A stretch of DNA of 64,000 nucleotides, taken from the NCBI GenBank assembly GCA_023429995.1, contig JAEZCE010000034.1, positions 1 to 64,000 on the forward strand, written 5' to 3'. The notes under the pieces were generated by a model, which did no database searches, had not been told where the DNA came from, and worked only from the letters and a program-made list of their open reading frames with translations. Source of the stretch: Bacillota bacterium. GTDB lineage: Bacteria > Bacillota > UBA4882 > UBA8346. Positions 9,112 through 17,158 of the stretch are shown in pieces. A program made the position numbers and the translations under genes. Positions within the stretch are counted from its first letter, which is position 1. Each line of letters starts with the position of its first letter.

Positions 9112-9803
9112 AAATATCGAACCTGAGCGCCAGTTACGGCTATGTGAAGGCGCTTAAATCCGTTTCCATCGAGACCGAAAAGGGTCAAATCGTGAGTATC
9201 ATCGGGTCCAACGGCGCTGGAAAATCCACCTTGTTGCGTTGTATTTCCGGTCTGGTCAGGCCGACAGAGGGCAACATCGAATTTTTAGGAAAAAAAGCGC
9301 CCCATAAAGTTCATGAAATCGTAAAGACAGGAATCGTTCACGTTCCTGAAGGAAGACATACTTTCTCCGGCCTTACTGTCAATGACAATCTCCTGGTTGG
9401 CGGGTATCTTTTTTCCGGAAAAGTGCTTCATGAAAACATTCAAAAGATTTACCATTTATTTCCAATTCTAAAGGAAAGAGCCCATCAGTTTGCCGGAACA
9501 TTATCCGGCGGTGAACAGCAAATGTTGGCTATCGGACGGGGACTGATGGCAAATCCGAAGATTATTTTACTAGACGAACCTTCGCTAGGATTAGCTCCGC
9601 TGATCGTCAATCAAGTATATCAGCTTATTTCGGCGATTCGCGATAGCGGGATAACGGTATTGCTGGTGGAACAAAATGCCAAAAAAGCTTTGAGCCTATG
9701 TGATAAAGCTTATGTTCTTGAAAATGGGCGGATTACTTTAACCGGTACCGGGAAAGAGCTTCTTTGTTCGCCGGCGGTTAAGAAGGCCTATCTTGGGGAG
9801 TAA
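9105..9803 (+). CDS. livF: Branched-chain-type ABC transporter ATPase
   Basis: LivF-type ATPase of 232 residues. The ATG at 9105 lies 6 bases after GAGGAGGG; a TTG at 9099 is too close to that site. Walker A is GSNGAGKST, the signature LSGGEQQMLAIGR and Walker B IILLDEPSLGL; it ends in AYLGE. It overlaps livG by 7 bases. With LivG it makes the heterodimeric motor of the importer. Confidence 0.9.
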   Translation: MLKISNLSASYGYVKALKSVSIETEKGQIVSIIGSNGAGKSTLLRCISGLVRPTEGNIEFLGKKAPHKVHEIVKTGIVHVPEGRHTFSGLTVNDNLLVGGYLFSGKVLHENIQKIYHLFPILKERAHQFAGTLSGGEQQMLAIGRGLMANPKIILLDEPSLGLAPLIVNQVYQLISAIRDSGITVLLVEQNAKKALSLCDKAYVLENGRITLTGTGKELLCSPAVKKAYLGE

Positions 9804-9851
9804 AGCGTTAATGTACCAATACTTTATATTCCGACGGAGAATTGGATAAAG

Positions 9852-10223
9852 ATGGAATCAAAAAATGACATTCTCGAAAAAATGGGTTTTAAAGTTGTTC
9901 ACCTGGGAATCAATGAGAGCGATCCAAAAACGGCGTTGGTCACAGCTCAATGGTTTGAAACTTTTTTTGGGTGGTCGGTAGAAGAAGGAACCCAATCGAT
10001 TTACGCCGGACCCAAACTTGAGATTATGAAAGGCGGCGGACGGGGAACCCATGGTCATATCGCGGTTGCGGTAAACGATATTCATGAGGCTAAAGCGTAT
10101 TTGGAAGGAAAAGGCTGTGCCTTTCAGGATGAATCCGCCAAGTACGATGCCGAGGGAAATTTAATCGTAATTTATATCAAGGATGAAATTGCCGGTTTTG
10201 CCGTGCATTTGCTGCAAAGATAA
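9852..10223 (+). CDS. VOC-fold protein resembling the C-terminal domain of KDPG aldolase fusions
   Basis: A 123-residue single vicinal-oxygen-chelate (glyoxalase-like) domain: VVHLGINE, THGHIAVAVNDI, AKYDAEGNLIVIYIKDEIAGFAVHLLQ. This pattern closely recalls the VOC domain fused to 2-keto-3-deoxy-6-phosphogluconate aldolase in some Bacillota, but here no aldolase domain is attached. Given the IlvD/Edd dehydratase 25 bases downstream, a role on a 2-keto-3-deoxy sugar acid (isomerase, lactonase or accessory function) is plausible, not shown. Confidence 0.65.
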   Translation: MESKNDILEKMGFKVVHLGINESDPKTALVTAQWFETFFGWSVEEGTQSIYAGPKLEIMKGGGRGTHGHIAVAVNDIHEAKAYLEGKGCAFQDESAKYDAEGNLIVIYIKDEIAGFAVHLLQR

Positions 10224-10247
10224 AATGTCGCAAAGGAGAATAGGAAA

Positions 10248-11903
10248 ATGATTCGCAATTGGAACGAAGAATCACTGGATCATCGCAATGCGTTGCTTTA
10301 TGCGATGGGAGTATCGCCTGAGGAAGCCAAACGTCCCGTAATCGGCATCATCAATTCATGGAACGAGATGAACCCGGGGCATTTTCATTTCAAAGAAGTG
10401 ATTGAAGGGATTAAGGATGAAATTAACAAAGCCGGTGCACTTGCCCGCGAGTTACCGGTTTTGGGCATATGCGACGGTATTTGTTCCAATACACCGGGAG
10501 ATCGATATACACTGCCGACCCGTGATTTAGTCTCGTCAGAAGTGGAGACTGTGGCCGAGCTTAATATGCTGGACGGCATGATTTTACTGGCAAGTTGCGA
10601 TAAGGTCGTACCGGGTATGTTGATGGGCATCATGCGGGTCAATATTCCAGCGGTCATGTTTACCGGCGGTTTTATGGCCCCAGGTTTTCATAATCAAAAA
10701 ATGATAACTTTGACCCATACCAAACAGGCTTATGCCGCTTACATTGCCGGGGATATGAGTAAGGAAGAATATAAGGATATCGTCCGCAATGCCTGTCCGA
10801 CACCGGGAGCCTGTCCTTTTATGGGGACAGCCAACACCATGTGCGCTACGGCAGAGATTTTAGGATTCTCACCCGATGGGAATGCCAGTGTAAGAGCTCA
10901 AAGCCCCGAGTGGCGCGAGATGGCTTTAGAAGCAGCTCGGAAAATTGTTCAGCTTGTAAAAAACGAAACCCGGCCCCTTGATGTTATCGATTCCGATAAT
11001 TTTGAAAATTTGGTCCGTTACATGATGGCTACAGGGGGGTCGACCAATTCTATCCTGCATATCCCGGCCATCGCCCGGCAGGCGGGCATTGAGATCACAC
11101 CCGAGTTCTTTGATGAAATCAGCCGGGATGTTCCGGTGATTAGCGCGATTTATCCCAACCATAAAACCTATACAATGGCTGATTTTTCTGAAGCGGGCGG
11201 ATTGGGCGCTGTGCTTAAGGAACTTGCCGCAGCCGGAAAGATTGAAACTTCCGCCAAGGGTATGTTTGGGACTATCGAGGATAAGATTGCCAAATCGCAA
11301 AACAAGAATCAAGACGTGATTCATGAAGTAAGCCATCCCATTAGCGTTCAGGGGGGCCTGGCCGTATTAAAAGGCAATATTGCCACGGAAAGCGCGATTG
11401 TTAAGTTTTCAGCGGTTGATAAAGAAGCTTTAAACTTTAGCGGACCCGCCAAAGTTTATGATTCTCAGGATGATGCCTGGCAAGCGATTCTCAAAGATGA
11501 AATTGTCGCCGGGGATGTAGTCGTTATTCGTTATGAAGGCCCGAAAGGTTCCCCCGGAATGCCTCATATGGAGACTTTTATGGCCGCCGTTTTGGGGAAA
11601 GGGCTTGGAACCAAGATTGCGCTGGTTTCCGACGGTCGCTTTTCAGGGGCTACAGGGGGATTGGCAATCGGTCATGTGTCTCCCGAAGCCTATGAAGGTG
11701 GAAATATTGCCTTATTGAAAAACGGGGATGCCATTCATATTGATATTGAAGCCAGAAAATTAACGGTTGATGTTTCGGATGAAGAATTTGCAAACCGCAA
11801 ACGGCACTGGAACAAAATTGAAAAACCGGCCGCGGGATGGTTGAAACTTTATAAGAAGTGTACTTCATCCGCAGATAAGGGCGGAACAATTTATTGGGAA
11901 TGA
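10248..11903 (+). CDS. IlvD/Edd family dehydratase (sugar-acid or dihydroxy-acid dehydratase)
   Basis: A 551-residue iron-sulfur dehydratase. The cluster-type cysteines are at ICDGI (C75), SCDKVVPG (C117) and GACPFMGTANTM (C188); NSWNEMNPGH and PGMPHMETF and SDGRFSGATGG are family hallmarks. IlvD makes 2-keto acids in branched-chain amino acid synthesis; relatives (Edd, AraC/XylD-type) dehydrate aldonates. No ilv biosynthesis gene is nearby, and the flanking importer, VOC and epimerase genes point to aldonate breakdown (inference). A ribosome site AAAGGAG precedes the ATG. Confidence 0.85.
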   Translation: MIRNWNEESLDHRNALLYAMGVSPEEAKRPVIGIINSWNEMNPGHFHFKEVIEGIKDEINKAGALARELPVLGICDGICSNTPGDRYTLPTRDLVSSEVETVAELNMLDGMILLASCDKVVPGMLMGIMRVNIPAVMFTGGFMAPGFHNQKMITLTHTKQAYAAYIAGDMSKEEYKDIVRNACPTPGACPFMGTANTMCATAEILGFSPDGNASVRAQSPEWREMALEAARKIVQLVKNETRPLDVIDSDNFENLVRYMMATGGSTNSILHIPAIARQAGIEITPEFFDEISRDVPVISAIYPNHKTYTMADFSEAGGLGAVLKELAAAGKIETSAKGMFGTIEDKIAKSQNKNQDVIHEVSHPISVQGGLAVLKGNIATESAIVKFSAVDKEALNFSGPAKVYDSQDDAWQAILKDEIVAGDVVVIRYEGPKGSPGMPHMETFMAAVLGKGLGTKIALVSDGRFSGATGGLAIGHVSPEAYEGGNIALLKNGDAIHIDIEARKLTVDVSDEEFANRKRHWNKIEKPAAGWLKLYKKCTSSADKGGTIYWE

Positions 11904-12001
11904 CCGGCATTCTGATGAAACGGCTCAAATGATTGACTTTCCCTCATTGAACGGCTATCATTGAAATGGTAAATGATTCAATTTGTTGATGGAGTCTCAA
12001 A

Positions 12002-12994
12002 ATGATTAATATGAAGAAAGTCGCCAAAGACGCCGGAGTGTCCATTAGCACTGTATCCCGCGTTCTTAGCGGGAGTGATCTCGTCAAGGAAAAAACCAAG
12101 ACCAGAGTTCTTGAAGCAGTGAACCGTCTTCATTATCAGCCGAATATCCTGGCTAAAGGACTCAAGCTGGGCTACACCAACACGATTGCGTTGATGCTGC
12201 CCAGTATTGAAAATCAGGTTTTTCCCGTGATTACGCGGGGAGTTGAAGATGTTGCTCGGAAGAATGGGTTTACGGTCGTTCTTTGCAATACCGATGAAGA
12301 TATGAAAGTTGAAAGAGACTATATCGATAAATTAAAAACCAGGCTAATCGACGGCTTTATAGTAGCCTCCATGCTGCCCGGTAGCGACCATATCCGGGCG
12401 TTGTGCGCTGAAGATTTTCCAGTGGTTTTAACGGGCCGTTACTATGACGACACCATCAGTACCGTTGCAATTGATAATTATCATGCCGCTTATGATGCGG
12501 TTTGTTACTTGATTAAAACGCATCATCAACGAATCGCTCTAGCGCTCGGAAGGATGGAACTTTCCATATATCAGCAGCGGTATCAGGGTTATATCGACGC
12601 GCTTAAGGATCATGGCTTTGGAATCGATCCCGAGCTCGTTATTCATGAAACCAATGGCACCAATAGTTTTTATTATTTGACCCAGGAAATTTTAAAAAAA
12701 GACCCGAGGATAGACGCCATTTTTGCCAGTAGCGATCCCAAGGCCATCGTGATTATGCGGGCTATTCAAGACATGGGTTTCCATATTCCCGAGGATATTT
12801 CGGTCTTGGGTTTTGACAATATTGAAATCAGCGCGCTGGTTGAACCGCCTCTTTCCACCGTATCGCAGCCTTTATATGAAATAGGAGCCCTTGCAGCCAA
12901 AAAGGTGATTCAGATGATTAAAGGTAAAGGAACCGTCAAACCTTCCATCGACTTTTTGAAAACCGATTTAATCATTCGAAAATCCACCCGCTAA
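12002..12994 (+). CDS. LacI-family transcriptional regulator
   Basis: A 330-residue regulator with an N-terminal LacI helix-turn-helix (MKKVAKDAGVSISTVSRVLS, residues about 4-23) and hinge region, followed by a periplasmic-binding-like effector domain (IALMLPSIENQVFP...VLGFDNIEISALVEPPLSTVSQP). It sits inside the catabolic gene set. Four near-identical operators (4688, 4975, 5204, 13883) flank the importer and the downstream enzymes, so it is the best candidate local repressor; the effector would be the imported substrate or an intermediate. Confidence 0.9.
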   Translation: MINMKKVAKDAGVSISTVSRVLSGSDLVKEKTKTRVLEAVNRLHYQPNILAKGLKLGYTNTIALMLPSIENQVFPVITRGVEDVARKNGFTVVLCNTDEDMKVERDYIDKLKTRLIDGFIVASMLPGSDHIRALCAEDFPVVLTGRYYDDTISTVAIDNYHAAYDAVCYLIKTHHQRIALALGRMELSIYQQRYQGYIDALKDHGFGIDPELVIHETNGTNSFYYLTQEILKKDPRIDAIFASSDPKAIVIMRAIQDMGFHIPEDISVLGFDNIEISALVEPPLSTVSQPLYEIGALAAKKVIQMIKGKGTVKPSIDFLKTDLIIRKSTR

Positions 12995-13015
12995 GTTGTA
13001 AAGAAGGAGATTGCC

Positions 13016-13858
13016 ATGATAAACCGGCTGGGGATTAATTTTTGGAATTGGATCGATTCCTTTAGCGACAAGGAACTGTATCTGTTTGAAAAAGCTAAAC
13101 GGTTTGGATTTGATTCTTGCGAAATAGGCATGGTGAGCACGGATTTTGACTATGCCGCCGTCAGAAAAATTACTGGCGAACTCCAGATGGAGTTAACGCT
13201 TTGCGGAGCATTCATCAAAGGAAGAGACATTTCCAGTTTTGATGAGCAGATCCGGCAAAACACCAAACAGTATTTCTGCGATTGTTTTGAGGCGGCAGAA
13301 AAGACGGGGGCAAAGATTTTTGGAGGTCCGGTATATGCCGGTGGCGGCAAGACGCATCTCTTGAGCCCCGACGATCAAAAACGCGAATGGGATTATGCGG
13401 TAAAGGGTCTTGCAGAAATGTCCCGCGTTGCAAAAAATCATGGGGTGACGATTGCACTGGAACCGATAAACCGTTACCGTACCAGTGTGGTGAATACGGT
13501 TGAACAGGCTCTGAAAATGGTTTCGGATATTGGAAGCCCGAATGTGGGTATTCTTTTCGATACGTATCAGGCCGGTATCGAGGAAGATGATATTTTGGAT
13601 GCGCTTGGGCGGGTGTGTAAGGCCGGTAAACTAGTTCATTTTCATGCTTGCGGTTCCAACAGGGCGGCGCCGGGCCGCGGACATTTGCCATGGCTTGAGT
13701 TGGTAAAAATTTTAAAACAGTACAATTATGGTGGAAATATAACCATCGAAAGTTTTCCTGCGGGTGGAATGGATGGCGCTTGGCGTCAACTGGATGAGAG
13801 TCCGGATCAATTGGCTGAAAAAGGAATTCACTATCTGAAGAATTTATTGACAATGTAA
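13016..13858 (+). CDS. Sugar phosphate isomerase/epimerase-like TIM barrel
   Basis: A 280-residue protein of the AP endonuclease 2-like TIM-barrel superfamily, nearest in layout to D-psicose/D-tagatose 3-epimerases. Metal-binding acidic and histidine residues appear in the expected order: ALEPINRY (Glu), GILFDTYQAGIEE (Asp), LVHFHACGSNRAAPGRGHLPW (His, with the substrate-binding arginine) and ITIESFP (Glu). 3-dehydroshikimate dehydratases and inosose enzymes share this fold, so substrate is open. A ribosome site AAGGAG precedes the start; it directly follows the LacI gene. Confidence 0.8.
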   Translation: MINRLGINFWNWIDSFSDKELYLFEKAKRFGFDSCEIGMVSTDFDYAAVRKITGELQMELTLCGAFIKGRDISSFDEQIRQNTKQYFCDCFEAAEKTGAKIFGGPVYAGGGKTHLLSPDDQKREWDYAVKGLAEMSRVAKNHGVTIALEPINRYRTSVVNTVEQALKMVSDIGSPNVGILFDTYQAGIEEDDILDALGRVCKAGKLVHFHACGSNRAAPGRGHLPWLELVKILKQYNYGGNITIESFPAGGMDGAWRQLDESPDQLAEKGIHYLKNLLTM

Positions 13859-13882
13859 GAGTCTTTTTTTTATTGTTGATTT

Positions 13883-13896
13883 TGAAAACGATTGCA
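13883..13896 (+). promoter_or_regulatory. LacI-family operator, site 4 (before the flavin oxidoreductase gene)
   Basis: TGAAAACGATTGCA, identical over 14 bases to site 1 before livK, centred about 34 bases before the start at 13923. The spacing to the start suggests roadblock-type repression of the downstream enzyme genes, or an internal promoter. Confidence 0.6.
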
Positions 13897-13922
13897 TTTA
13901 TAAAACAAGGGAGCGGTGAGCT

Positions 13923-15284
13923 ATGGCGGCATTTGAAAAATTTAATTTTAAAAATTTAGACGACATCCGGGAAAAAGCCCTTCAATTAGGGGCCGAAATT
14001 CGTTTCAGCGAAGATTTATCCCCCTTGTCAAAGCAGGTAAAGATCAATCAATATACCACACCGAACGCAATGGCCATTTTGCCGATGGAGGGCTGTGATA
14101 GTGAACGGGACGGCAGTCCATCCCAACTGGTAAGAAGAAGATATGAACGTTTTGCATCGGGCGGGGCGGGGCTTATTTGGTATGAAGCTTGCGCAGTGGC
14201 GCATGAAGGAAGAGCCAATCCCTTACAAATGTATTTAACCCGGAGCAATGTATCGGCCTTCTCGGAAATGCTTAAAAAGGCCAATGCGGCGGCAGCCAAC
14301 TCCTGCGGCAGCAGTCATCGGCCGGTCAGTATCTTGCAACTTACCCATTCGGGGCGGTACTCCCGGCCGGATGATAAACCGGCGCCTTTGGTACCGCAAC
14401 ATGATCCGCTGCTTGACCCGCGGGTTTCCCTGAACCCTGATGCGCCAGTCCTTTCCGATGATTATTTGGACAGTTTGGTTGAAAAATATGTCCAATCGGC
14501 TGTCCTGGCAAAAGAAGCCGGGTTTGACGGGGTTGACATCAAGTCCTGTCACCGTTACCTGCTTTCGGAAATTTTAGCAAGCCATACCCGTGAGGGCAAG
14601 TATGGCGGAAGTTTTGAAAACCGGACTCGCCTTTTGCTTACGATTATTAAGGAAGTCCGTCAAGCTGTCGGCGACAATTTCATTATCGCTTCGCGGTTCA
14701 ATGTATTTGATGCCCATCCCTATCCTTATGGCTGGGGTGTCGATAAAGACGATTGCTGGAAGCCGGATTTAACCGAGCCGGTCCGTTTGACTGAATTATT
14801 AGTAAAAAATGGGGTTGACTTGCTTAGCAACTCCTCAGGTAACCCATATTTCCGTTTCCCACAAGTTACAAGGCCTTTTGACCAACCGACCCTCGGCGGC
14901 GAAACCCCCAGTGAACACCCACTGGAAAGTGTCGCCAGACTGTTTGGGTTCAGCCGTAAAATTCAACAACTGGCAGGTGAGGTTCCCGTCATCGGCAACG
15001 GTTACAGTTGGCTGCGCCAGTTTTTAGCCAACGCCGGCGCCGCAAACTTAATGGAAAACGGCTGTAAAATGGTGGGAATAGGGCGTGAAGCTTTTGCTTA
15101 TCCGGATGCACCCAAAGATATTTTAACAAAGGGCGCGATGACACCCAACAAATGTTGTATTGCCTGCAGCAAGTGCACCCAGATTATGCGGGACCATGGA
15201 CGTACCGGTTGTGTCATCAAAGACGGTTTAGTTTATATGTCCCTTTATAATGAAGCCAGAAATTCCGCAGAAAATAATCATTAA
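13923..15284 (+). CDS. Old-yellow-enzyme-type NADH:flavin oxidoreductase
   Basis: A 453-residue FMN TIM-barrel protein: PNAMAILPMEGCD near the N-terminus, ILQLTHSGRYSRP (substrate-binding His region), AGFDGVDIKSCHRYLLSEILASHTREGKYGGS (family signature) and VIGNGYSWLR near the phosphate site. The C-terminal CCIACSKCTQIMRDHGRTGC is cysteine-rich, like the 4Fe-4S segment in dienoyl-CoA reductase-type members, but no fused FAD domain follows. It probably reduces an activated C=C or removes a substituent; electrons could come from NfnAB or the flavoprotein at 17159 (inference). Confidence 0.8.
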   Translation: MAAFEKFNFKNLDDIREKALQLGAEIRFSEDLSPLSKQVKINQYTTPNAMAILPMEGCDSERDGSPSQLVRRRYERFASGGAGLIWYEACAVAHEGRANPLQMYLTRSNVSAFSEMLKKANAAAANSCGSSHRPVSILQLTHSGRYSRPDDKPAPLVPQHDPLLDPRVSLNPDAPVLSDDYLDSLVEKYVQSAVLAKEAGFDGVDIKSCHRYLLSEILASHTREGKYGGSFENRTRLLLTIIKEVRQAVGDNFIIASRFNVFDAHPYPYGWGVDKDDCWKPDLTEPVRLTELLVKNGVDLLSNSSGNPYFRFPQVTRPFDQPTLGGETPSEHPLESVARLFGFSRKIQQLAGEVPVIGNGYSWLRQFLANAGAANLMENGCKMVGIGREAFAYPDAPKDILTKGAMTPNKCCIACSKCTQIMRDHGRTGCVIKDGLVYMSLYNEARNSAENNH

Positions 15285-15297
15285 TGGAGGGTTTGAA

Positions 15298-16335
15298 ATG
15301 GCTGAACAACAAAAACTAGTCAATCGGAAAGGGCGGGTTATGGCGCCCGGGAAAACCGACTTTATAACGAGCAATGTAACCGATCCCGGTCCGGGCCAGG
15401 TTTTAATCAAGATTATTTCCAGCAGTATTTGCGGGAGCGATCTTCATATATTTAAAGGAAAACACCCGGCTGTTTCTCTTCCTGCAACGATTGGCCATGA
15501 ATTTGCCGGTGATGTCATCGCTGTGGGCAAGGATGTTCAAACCGTCACCGTTGGAGAGCGGGTCACAGTGGAGCCGGTCATCGTCTGTGGAAAATGTGCG
15601 GCCTGCCGTCATGGAGAGTATGGCTATTGCGAAAATATAAGTTTCACATACCGGAATGGGGATGGAGCCATGGCTGATTACATCACCGTTTTTGAGCCCT
15701 ATGTTTATAAATTGCCGGACCATCTTTCTTATGATGGCGGCGCGTTAATAGAGCCTTTAGCTGTCGCCACCCATGCAGTACGGAGAGCCGGGATTCAATT
15801 GGGGGAAAAACTCCTCATTATCGGCGCGGGAGCGATAGGATTGTTGACGGCGGCCTTGTGCCGCAGGATGGGTGCTAGTGAAGTGGCAATTGTCGACTTT
15901 TCGGCCGCCAGGTTAAAATTAGCGCTGGAATTGGGCGCCACAACTGCGATTCATCCTGAAGAGCAGGATGTTTTAGAGCGGGTTCATACACTCACGGAGG
16001 GTAGGGGGATGGATAAAACCTTTGAATGCGTCGGCAGGGAATCAACTTTTCGCCAGGCTATGATGGCATTGAAAAAAAATGGCCTGGCAACCATTGTCGG
16101 TATTTTCGAAGAAAAAGAGATTCAAATTCCGGTTACTCGTTTCATAACGCACGAGATTAAGGTTCAGGGTTCCCAGGGTTATTGTTGGGATTTTCCGGTG
16201 GCTTTAAAAATGTCGGAAGAGATTCCCATTGAAAAGCTGATTACCCACACATTCCAACTCGCCCAACTTCAGCAAGCCTTGGAAACATCGTTGGATAAAA
16301 ACTCAGGCGCCGTTAAAGTGATCCTAAAGCCTTAA
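15298..16335 (+). CDS. Zinc-dependent medium-chain alcohol/polyol dehydrogenase
   Basis: A 345-residue MDR protein. The start at 15298 follows GGAGGG and overlaps nothing; an earlier in-frame codon lies within the previous gene. Catalytic zinc ligands are at SICGSDLHIF (Cys) and GHEFAGDV (His-Glu); the structural zinc motif is CGKCAACRHGEYGYC. The Rossmann motif is GAGAIGLL. It resembles sorbitol/threonine-type dehydrogenases and would oxidise a secondary hydroxyl on the imported compound. Confidence 0.85.
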   Translation: MAEQQKLVNRKGRVMAPGKTDFITSNVTDPGPGQVLIKIISSSICGSDLHIFKGKHPAVSLPATIGHEFAGDVIAVGKDVQTVTVGERVTVEPVIVCGKCAACRHGEYGYCENISFTYRNGDGAMADYITVFEPYVYKLPDHLSYDGGALIEPLAVATHAVRRAGIQLGEKLLIIGAGAIGLLTAALCRRMGASEVAIVDFSAARLKLALELGATTAIHPEEQDVLERVHTLTEGRGMDKTFECVGRESTFRQAMMALKKNGLATIVGIFEEKEIQIPVTRFITHEIKVQGSQGYCWDFPVALKMSEEIPIEKLITHTFQLAQLQQALETSLDKNSGAVKVILKP

Positions 16336-16362
16336 ATCGAAGATTAAATCAAGGAGGAAAGC

Positions 16363-17130
16363 ATGTCGAAGACAGCAATTGTAACCGGAGGAAGCCGAGG
16401 GATAGGTTTTGCAATTTCAAAACAGCTAGGAATGGATGGCTATCAGATTGTCATTATGGCGGTAAGCCCGTTGGAAAAAAACCAAGAACGGTTAGAGGAA
16501 TTAAAACAACTGGGAATCGATTATCTTTATGTCCAGGGCGATGTTTCCCAAAGCGGCGACCGGGAGAAATGTGTTGACCAGGCAATTTCTTGCTTCGGAA
16601 GCATCGACGTGCTGGTCAACAATGCGGGTGTGGCCCCGCTGGTAAGGACCGATTTACTGGAAATGTCCGAAGAAAGCTTTGACCGGGTGATCGGTATTAA
16701 TACCAAAGGCACCATGTTCATGACCCAACGGGTTGTCAAACAAATGTTAAAGCAGGAAATCAAAGACAAAAAGCGCGGGGTTATTGTCAACATCTCTTCG
16801 TGTTCCGCCGTGGTCTCATCCATATCCCGGGGGGAATATTGCATTTCCAAAGCGGGCGTCTCGATGTTGACCAAACTCTATGCCGACCGTCTGGCCGGCG
16901 ATGGCATTTATGTATATGAAGTACGGCCGGGTGTTATTTTTACCGATATGACAACCGGAGTGAAAGAAAAGTACGATAAACTTTTAAATGAGGGCGCATT
17001 TCCGATCAAGCGCTGGGGACAGCCGGAGGATATTGGAGCTGCTGTATCGGCGTTTTGTTCGGATCGTTTTCTTTATACAACCGGCAATTATATCGATGTT
17101 GACGGCGGTTTTCACATTCAGCGGTTGTGA
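16363..17130 (+). CDS. Short-chain dehydrogenase/reductase, 3-ketoacyl-ACP reductase-like
   Basis: A 255-residue SDR. The cofactor motif is VTGGSRGIG, the NNAG motif is VLVNNAGVA, the catalytic Ser is in VNISSCSA and the Tyr-x3-Lys is YCISKAG; it ends GNYIDVDGGFHI. A GGAGG site precedes the ATG. The second dehydrogenase in the gene set, probably NAD(P)-linked oxidation or reduction of a ring or chain hydroxyl. Confidence 0.85.
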   Translation: MSKTAIVTGGSRGIGFAISKQLGMDGYQIVIMAVSPLEKNQERLEELKQLGIDYLYVQGDVSQSGDREKCVDQAISCFGSIDVLVNNAGVAPLVRTDLLEMSEESFDRVIGINTKGTMFMTQRVVKQMLKQEIKDKKRGVIVNISSCSAVVSSISRGEYCISKAGVSMLTKLYADRLAGDGIYVYEVRPGVIFTDMTTGVKEKYDKLLNEGAFPIKRWGQPEDIGAAVSAFCSDRFLYTTGNYIDVDGGFHIQRL

Positions 17131-17158
17131 AGACGGTAGCCTAGAGGGGGATAAAAGA

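Noticed and set aside
10248..11903. ilvD of branched-chain amino acid synthesis
   Set aside because: No other ilv gene is nearby and the gene sits in a catabolic set with a sugar-acid flavour; the family assignment is kept but not the gene name.
13215..13853. 212-codon minus-strand frame opposite the epimerase gene
   Set aside because: Entirely antisense to a well-supported TIM-barrel gene; Pro/His-rich composition typical of a shadow frame.
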